47,076 nt of DNA, taken from Paucimonas sp. (lineage in GTDB: Bacteria > Pseudomonadota > Gammaproteobacteria > Pseudomonadales > Pseudomonadaceae). The notes beneath the pieces were generated by a model. The model worked only from the letters and a program-made list of their open reading frames with translations, was not told where the DNA came from and did no database searches. The number at the start of each line of letters is the position of its first letter. Positions within the stretch are counted from its first letter, which is position 1. Shown here in pieces: positions 42,516 to 47,076 of this stretch. A program made the position numbers and the translations under genes. The DNA lies in contig JAIRVG010000025.1 in assembly GCA_031253995.1 (NCBI GenBank), positions 1 through 47,076 on the forward strand. Reading direction: 5' to 3'.

Positions 42516-44544
42516 TGAACTGCACGAAGTAGTTGCGGCCGATTTCCGGGTAACCCTCGCTGTACTCGTAGAGGCGGTCGAACAGGTTGCGCACCCCGGC
42601 TTCCACCAGCACGTCGTTGCTGAAGCGGTAGCCGCTCTTGAAGTTGTACACCGCATAGCCGCCGGACATCTGCGAGCCGTCGGAGACGTTGTAGCGCTTC
42701 GACGCTGCCTCGGCACTGCCGGTCAGGCGCCAGGCATCGTGGTTCCAGGTGGCCGAGGCGAACAGGTTGTGGCGCGGCGTGTCGATCGGGTGCAGCTCGG
42801 GATTGCTGCGGTTCTCGCGGTCGAGGAAGGTGTAGCTGGCGCCCAGTTCCCAGTCGCCCAGGTCGCCCTTGAGGCCCAGCTCCACACCCTGGTTACGCGC
42901 CTTGGCGATGTTCTGGTACTGCCCGCACGGCGCCGCGCAGTTGGCTTGCGCCGGCACGGTGACCTGCTGGATCGAGTCTTCGATATTGGCCACGAACAGC
43001 GCCGCGTCCAGGCTCCACTGCGAGGTCAGCGCGCCGCTGTAGCCCAGCTCGTAGTGGGTGGCGCGTTCCGACTTCAGGTCGGGGCTGGGGATCACCGTGC
43101 CGAAGCGGGTCGAGTAGCGATCCTTGATCGTGGCGAAGCGGCTCTTGCGCGACACGGTCAGGCGAACCTGGCCGTTGTGGTCGATGTCCAGCAGCGGCCC
43201 GGTGTTCATGAACAGGCCGAGCTGGCTGTTGACCGCGTCGTCGCTGCCGGTGGGCTCGTCGTACAGGGTCTTGACCCTGGGCGAGGTGCTGTTGGTGCCG
43301 AAGTTTTCCGCGTCGAGGCTCTTGCGGTAGTTGTACGACACGCCGCCGACCACGCTGAAGATGTCGTTCAGGCGCAGGGTGTCTTCCAGGGCGATGGACT
43401 GGGTCTGGTCGCGGAAATGGGTCTGCGGGTCGCTGCCGTCGCGGGAGCGGTGCACGTCTTCCTTGAAGTGGTAGGCCACGCCCAGGCGATTGCTCTCGGT
43501 CAGGGCCAGGTCGCCCTCGATGGAGAAGCCGGTGGACTCGTCGTCGTACTTGCTCGGGAAGCCGGACTGCAGCGCGCCGGGGATGCCGTTGTTGTAGACG
43601 TAGCTTTCCAGGGAGTTCTTGAAGGTGTCGTGGAAGACCCGGGTCTTCAGGCCGTGCTCGCCGAAGCGGGTGTTGGTGGCGAGGAACAGGCTGGTCTTGT
43701 CCCAGGTCGGCCATTCCCACCAGCGCTTGCGCTGGCCGGTGGCGGGCAGGTCGCCGGCGTAGGGCGGCTGGCCCTTGCGGCCTTCCTGCTGGACGTAGCC
43801 GACCACGTATTCGTCGGTGGCGTTGGGGGTGAAGCCGAGCTTGAAGCTGAACTTGCCGTCACGCTTGTTGCTGTTCTCGCGGCGGCCTTCGCCTTGCTGG
43901 TTGTTGGTCGGCTTGAAGTCGTCCGGGAGCAGCGTGTAGTCGTAGTCGACATAGGAAACGCCGCCCTGCATCCACCAGTTGCCCTGGTTGGAGCCGACGT
44001 TGGCGTAGCTGCGGTAGGCGTTGACGTTGCCGTGGTCGGTCATTTCCAGGCCACCGCCGACTTCGCCTTCGAAGGCCTGGGTGGGGCGCCGGGTAACCAG
44101 GTTGATCGCGCCGCCCAGGGTGTTCGGCCCGTAGAGCAGCGAGGCGAAGCCCTTGGCCACTTCGATGCGCGACAGGTCGTAGGTGGTGAAACGACCGAGG
44201 TCGATGTTGCCGTCGTAGGGCACGTAGGTGGGGATGCCGTCGATGTAGACGGGTACCTGCAGGCGGTCGAATCCGCGCACGTAGACCACCTGTTCGGCGC
44301 GGCCGCCGATGTAGCTCTGGTTGACCCCGGGGGCCAGGGCCAGGGCACGGTCGACGGTTTCCCGGTCGTGCAGGCGGATGTCCTGCAGCTCGACCACGGT
44401 GCTGCCGGTGGCGAGCTTGTCGTCCTGCGGGGCGGAAATCTGGATTTCACCGAGGGTGAACGGCTGGGTGTCTTCGGCGAAGGCGGACTGGGCGCCGATG
44501 GCGGCGATGGCCAGCACCAGGGTACGGGGGGCGAAGGGTTGCAT
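42502..44544 (-). CDS. TonB-dependent receptor heading a putative ModE-controlled operon
   Basis: A 680-residue outer-membrane receptor. The signal peptide is MQPFAPRTLVLAIAAIGAQS then AFA; a TonB-box-like segment FTLGEIQIS follows. The plug has GGRAEQVVYVRGFDRLQVPV and LLYGPNTLGGAINLVTRRP; the barrel ends YFVQFNVPL. The ATG at 44544 has a GGAG site and gives a clean signal peptide. It is the first of three tightly overlapped genes (binding protein, di-haem cytochrome). A 317-base upstream region holds two 24-bp palindromes of ModE type, so the natural ligand may be molybdate, tungstate or a chelate of them. That is inference; the protein itself does not show a ligand. Confidence 0.87.
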   Translation of the reverse strand: MQPFAPRTLVLAIAAIGAQSAFAEDTQPFTLGEIQISAPQDDKLATGSTVVELQDIRLHDRETVDRALALAPGVNQSYIGGRAEQVVYVRGFDRLQVPVYIDGIPTYVPYDGNIDLGRFTTYDLSRIEVAKGFASLLYGPNTLGGAINLVTRRPTQAFEGEVGGGLEMTDHGNVNAYRSYANVGSNQGNWWMQGGVSYVDYDYTLLPDDFKPTNNQQGEGRRENSNKRDGKFSFKLGFTPNATDEYVVGYVQQEGRKGQPPYAGDLPATGQRKRWWEWPTWDKTSLFLATNTRFGEHGLKTRVFHDTFKNSLESYVYNNGIPGALQSGFPSKYDDESTGFSIEGDLALTESNRLGVAYHFKEDVHRSRDGSDPQTHFRDQTQSIALEDTLRLNDIFSVVGGVSYNYRKSLDAENFGTNSTSPRVKTLYDEPTGSDDAVNSQLGLFMNTGPLLDIDHNGQVRLTVSRKSRFATIKDRYSTRFGTVIPSPDLKSERATHYELGYSGALTSQWSLDAALFVANIEDSIQQVTVPAQANCAAPCGQYQNIAKARNQGVELGLKGDLGDWELGASYTFLDRENRSNPELHPIDTPRHNLFASATWNHDAWRLTGSAEAASKRYNVSDGSQMSGGYAVYNFKSGYRFSNDVLVEAGVRNLFDRLYEYSEGYPEIGRNYFVQFNVPL

Positions 44545-44638
44545 GACTGCTCCGTGTTCATGGGGTGCGTCCGTTGCGGGCATCGATGTCGTTGCGGATA
44601 GGGACGCAACATGGCCCGAAAACGGAAACATCCTGTTT

Positions 44639-44662
44639 CGTTATATATTCTTGTATACAGCG
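44639..44662. promoter_or_regulatory. ModE-like operator, site 1
   Basis: CGTTATATA-N6-TATACAGCG has the 24-bp length and half-site pattern of a ModE operator. It is 95 bases before the TonB receptor ATG, where it would overlap promoter elements on the minus strand. Agreement was judged from memory of the E. coli modA operator (CGTTATAT...TACATAACG). Confidence 0.6.
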
Positions 44663-44788
44663 ACGGCCGCAAAACAGCCCGGGCCTTCCTCCCCGAAGAC
44701 GTCGAACCATTTGGAAAACCTGCGGATGGCGACCCGGGACAACCCCGGACCGCCGCGAATACTAGCGCTGGCAGCGCCCTGCTGACAA

Positions 44789-44812
44789 CGCTATATATTC
44801 AAATACATAACG
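44789..44812. promoter_or_regulatory. ModE-like operator, site 2
   Basis: CGCTATATA-N6-TACATAACG is closer to the ModE consensus than site 1; its right half equals the half-site I recall from the E. coli modA operator. It lies 245 bases before the receptor ATG and 50 bases from the end of the small membrane ORF. Confidence 0.65.
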
Positions 44813-44861
44813 ATGCTGTCGTGATGGCAGTCGATCCCTGTCGCTCACGGACAGCTTGCCG

Positions 44862-45008
44862 TCATTGCTTCTCGAACGCCGCCAGTGCGTCGAACACCCG
44901 CGAGCTGTAGACCAGCGCCGCACCGGCATTCAGCGCCACCGCCACGCCCAGGGTGTTCAGGCCGCGCAGGGTCTTCGGGGCCGGGCTGCAGGGTTGCTGC
45001 CCTCTCAC
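44862..45008 (-). CDS. 48-residue membrane ORF coupled to the SDR gene
   Basis: A GTG at 45008 overlaps the SDR stop (GTGA) and opens a 48-codon frame: MRGQQPCSPAPKTLRGLNTL, then GVAVALNAGAALVYSSRVFD and ALAAFEKQ. It contains one hydrophobic helix (about residues 17-36), so it is probably membrane-anchored. Codon third positions are GC-rich like real genes here. It may be a small membrane protein co-translated with the dehydrogenase or the remnant of a longer gene. No family recognised. Confidence 0.5.
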   Translation of the reverse strand: MRGQQPCSPAPKTLRGLNTLGVAVALNAGAALVYSSRVFDALAAFEKQ

Positions 45009-45778
45009 TGGCGGCCGGCGGTGACACCGCCGTCGACCGGCAATACCGCGCCGGTGATCCAGGACGCCTCGTCCGAGGCGAGGAACAGGATCGCCTGTGC
45101 CACGTCGGCGGGCTGGCCGTTACGCCCCAGCGGGTGGAAGGCGTTGAAGGTCGGCAGCACTTCCTTGACCTGTTCGGCGCTCATGAAGGTGCCGTACACC
45201 GGGGTCTCCACCACGGCCGGGGCCACGGTATTGATGCGGATGTTCGACGCAGCCAGCTCGATGGCCAGGTTACGGGTCAGGGCATGGACCCCGGCGTTGG
45301 CTGCCGAGTAGGCCGCCGACGGCGTCGCGCCGATGGCCTGGATCGCCCACAGCGAGCCGGTCTGCACGATGGCGCCGCCGCCGCGCTGGAGCATGGCCTT
45401 GGCCGCCACCTGGGCCATGAAGAACTTGCCCTTGAGGATGATGTCGAGGAAGCCGTCGTATTCTGCCGGGCTCACCTCCAGGAAAGGCTTGGGATTGAAC
45501 ACCCCGGCGTTGTTGACGAGGATGTCGACCCCGCCGAATTCGCGCTGGGCCAGGGCCACCAGGGCGTCGGCAGTGGCCGGGTCGGCGATGTCGCCGGCCA
45601 GGGTGCGAACCCTGGCGCCGCTGGCATCGATCCGCGCCGCCGCCTGTTCCAGGCGCTGGGCGTTGCGACCGCCGATCACCACGCTGGCGCCGGTCGCGAC
45701 GAAGCGCCGCGCGACCTCTTCGCCGATCCCGGAACCACCGCCGGTGACGATCACGACCTTGTTAGAAAAACTTTGCAT
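45005..45778 (-). CDS. SDR family oxidoreductase with atypical active site
   Basis: A 257-residue short-chain dehydrogenase. The NAD(P)-binding TGGGSGIG (12-19) and NNAG (89-92) are intact. The active site has Ser142 and Tyr157, but the YxxxK motif reads Y-S-A-A-N: Asn161 replaces the catalytic Lys. The conserved C-terminal VDGGVTAG is present. ATG at 45778 with an AGGAGT site. Divergent from a LysR gene (112-base gap), its likely regulator. Either a changed chemistry or a redox-inactive relative; substrate unknown. Confidence 0.87.
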   Translation of the reverse strand: MQSFSNKVVIVTGGGSGIGEEVARRFVATGASVVIGGRNAQRLEQAAARIDASGARVRTLAGDIADPATADALVALAQREFGGVDILVNNAGVFNPKPFLEVSPAEYDGFLDIILKGKFFMAQVAAKAMLQRGGGAIVQTGSLWAIQAIGATPSAAYSAANAGVHALTRNLAIELAASNIRINTVAPAVVETPVYGTFMSAEQVKEVLPTFNAFHPLGRNGQPADVAQAILFLASDEASWITGAVLPVDGGVTAGRQ

Positions 45779-45890
45779 TGTGGAGCACTCCTGAGTCATC
45801 GTTGCACGCATTGGATGCCTTTCATTCTTGGCGTGTATGGCCCCATTCACAACGCACGATATTTTTGCTATCGGGAAAGAAAAACTTTCA

Positions 45891-46805
45891 ATGTCACTGG
45901 CCTATCTCAATGCCCTGCGTGCCTTCGAAGCCGCAGCGCGGCACCAGAGCTTTTCCGCTGCGGCGGCGGAGCTGAATGTCACTCCGGCGGCGGTCGGGCA
46001 GCAGGTGCGCAGCCTGGAAGCCTGGCTTGGCATCCCGCTGTTCACCCGTGCCGGCAGTGGTACGGCGCGGCTGATGCTGACCGATATCGCCCGCGCGGCC
46101 TTGCCGGATATCCAGGCCGGCTTCGATCGTCTCGGCGTCGGCCTGGCCCGGCTCAAGGACGCCAGCGTGCGTGCGGGGCTGACGGTGAGTGTCAGTCCGT
46201 CGTTCGCTTCGAAGTGGCTGCTGCCGCGCATCGAGCGTTTCCAGCAGGCCTGGCCGGGGCTGGATGTGCTGCTGGACACCAACCTGCGCACGGTGGATTT
46301 CCAGGCCGAGCGGATCGATGTCGGGGTTAGGTATGGCGGCGGCAAGTGGCTTGGGCTGACGGCAATACACTTGCTGGACGAGACCCTGTTCCCGGTGTGT
46401 GCGCCGGGTTATCCGCTGCTGAAGAAGGGGAAGTTGTCGGAGGCGGCGCTGGCGAAGAGCACGCTGATCCATGACCTGTCGATGGCCAGCGACCCGGATT
46501 ACCCGACCTGGCGCATGTGGCTGGATGCCTCGGGCTTCCTCGATATCCGCGCCGACCATGGCTTGCGCATCAACAACTCGGCGGCGGTGCTGCAGGCGGC
46601 GATGGACGGCCAGGGGCTGGCGTTGGCGCGCAGCGTGATGGTGAAGGATGACCTGGAGGCGGGGCGGCTGGTCCGCCCGTTTGCCGACAAGGGCCTGGAT
46701 TGTCCGTTGACCCAGGCGTACTACGTGGTCTATCGGCCGGAATGTGAGGAGCTGGCGAAGGTGCGGGCGTTTCGCGACTGGTTGCTGGAAGAGGCCGGGA
46801 AATAA
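45891..46805 (+). CDS. LysR family regulator (GcvA-like)
   Basis: A 304-residue LysR regulator starting at the ATG at 45891 (MSLAYLNALRAFEAAARHQS). The helix-turn-helix is FSAAAAELNVTPAAVGQQVR; TVSVSPSFASKWLLPRIERF and VDVGVRYG-like RIDVGVRYGGG mark the GcvA-type effector domain. It is divergent from the SDR gene and is the natural candidate to control it. Confidence 0.86.
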   Translation: MSLAYLNALRAFEAAARHQSFSAAAAELNVTPAAVGQQVRSLEAWLGIPLFTRAGSGTARLMLTDIARAALPDIQAGFDRLGVGLARLKDASVRAGLTVSVSPSFASKWLLPRIERFQQAWPGLDVLLDTNLRTVDFQAERIDVGVRYGGGKWLGLTAIHLLDETLFPVCAPGYPLLKKGKLSEAALAKSTLIHDLSMASDPDYPTWRMWLDASGFLDIRADHGLRINNSAAVLQAAMDGQGLALARSVMVKDDLEAGRLVRPFADKGLDCPLTQAYYVVYRPECEELAKVRAFRDWLLEEAGK

Positions 46806-46834
46806 CCGCCAGGGCAGGCGGCAGGCAAGCCAGC

Positions 46835-46885
46835 TCTCATAGAACAACACATAACTCATTGATTTAGCAGGGACGGCGTGGGAGA
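46835..46885 (+). repeat. Solo head of the composite REPIN
   Basis: CTCATAGAACAACACATAAC then TCATTGATTTAGCAGGGACG and GCGTGGGAG: nearly identical to the copy at 1241. The REP arm is cut short after GTGGGAG. Downstream TGGCCGGA...TCCGGCCA (46893-46922) is an unrelated inverted repeat. The rest of the 271-base end region shows nothing clear. Confidence 0.75.
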
Positions 46886-47022
46886 TTCTATGGCCGGAGG
46901 CAAATTTTTGTTTCCGGCCATTCCGCCGAGTGTAGGCGCAGGTCATCGCACCTGAGAATTTCTCCTCAAGCGTGAGCATTTACAAAGGGTTGTCCGCTGC
47001 GAGTTGCGCAGCCGTTACCGCA

Positions 47023-47076
47023 TCAGCTGGCCGGGTTGCAACTGGCCGGTTTGGGCCCTCCGACATACTCCTCTGG
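47023..47076 (-). CDS. Possible C-terminal end of a gene beyond the right edge
   Basis: On the minus strand the last 51 coding bases read PEEYVGGPKPASCNPAS and then TGA. Third positions are mostly G or C, as in real genes here. An alternative 28-codon frame from an ATG at about 47066 overlaps it, with worse codon bias. Too short for a family call. Confidence 0.3.
   Translation of the reverse strand, partial: PEEYVGGPKPASCNPAS

Noticed and set aside
42739..44601. 620-codon open frame antisense to the second TonB receptor
   Set aside because: Same reason; the minus-strand receptor has plug and barrel features and a signal peptide.
44611..44910. 99-codon plus-strand frame across the ModE-like sites
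   Set aside because: No ribosome site, no recognisable features, and it runs through regulatory palindromes and into the small minus-strand ORF.
46806..47022. Possible small RNA in the last intergenic region
   Set aside because: An inverted repeat (46893-46922) is visible but no promoter or terminator pairing could be made convincing by eye.

Overview
The window is a gene-dense, GC-rich stretch of bacterial chromosome with the style of a fluorescent Pseudomonas (P. fluorescens/putida complex). Evidence: strong G/C bias at third codon positions, a Pseudomonas-type DUF2790 protein, REP/REPIN palindromes built on GTGGGAGCGG, and a mix of LysR, AraC, TetR, MocR and XRE regulators each beside a small catabolic or transport unit. 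No tRNA, rRNA, prophage, transposase or CRISPR array is visible. The strain cannot be fixed from the sequence alone.

Layout. 1-966: N-terminal part of a VasX/BTH_I2691-type type VI secretion toxin running off the left edge, with a possible 31-residue leader ORF. 1326-5602: thiolase, 3-hydroxyacyl-CoA dehydrogenase and TetR operon, divergent AraC regulator, AhpD-like protein. 5741-10183: LysR, nucleoside deaminase + MFS exporter, MocR regulator, DUF2790 secreted protein. 10260-14058: DapA-like lyase + class II aldolase with a divergent XRE-cupin regulator and a palindromic operator, AraC regulator, LysE exporter. 14160-16569: composite REPIN, YebC/YeeN-type regulator, LRR-protein kinase. 16641-23048: exported flavin amine oxidase, exported RidA and a TonB receptor in one operon, LysR, TPR protein. 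23166-27355: GNAT enzyme; a cobalamin riboswitch followed by an ABC importer (binding protein, permease, ATPase) and a pseudoazurin. 27467-34928: LysR with AzlCD, MHS and Fsr-type MFS transporters, AraC, two lipoproteins around a bidirectional terminator. 35121-39917: second-type LeuCD pair, LysR, 2-hydroxycarboxylate transporter, two REPINs. 39952-44812: TonB receptor, orphan solute-binding protein and di-haem cytochrome, tightly overlapped and preceded by two palindromes that look like ModE operators. 44862-46805: SDR with an altered active site, a 48-residue membrane ORF, divergent LysR. The last 270 bases hold a repeat copy and perhaps the tail of another gene.

The most interesting units are: (i) the ModE-box-controlled TonB receptor/binding protein/di-haem operon, a candidate molybdenum (or tungsten) acquisition system; (ii) the cobalamin-riboswitch ABC importer with a blue copper protein as its last gene; (iii) the periplasmic amine oxidase-RidA-TonB receptor module; (iv) the LeuCD-like isomerase beside a 2-hydroxycarboxylate transporter; and (v) a composite REPIN of about 230 bp whose 5' 'head' is also scattered alone through the window. 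All functional links are inferences from sequence reading; no database search was run.
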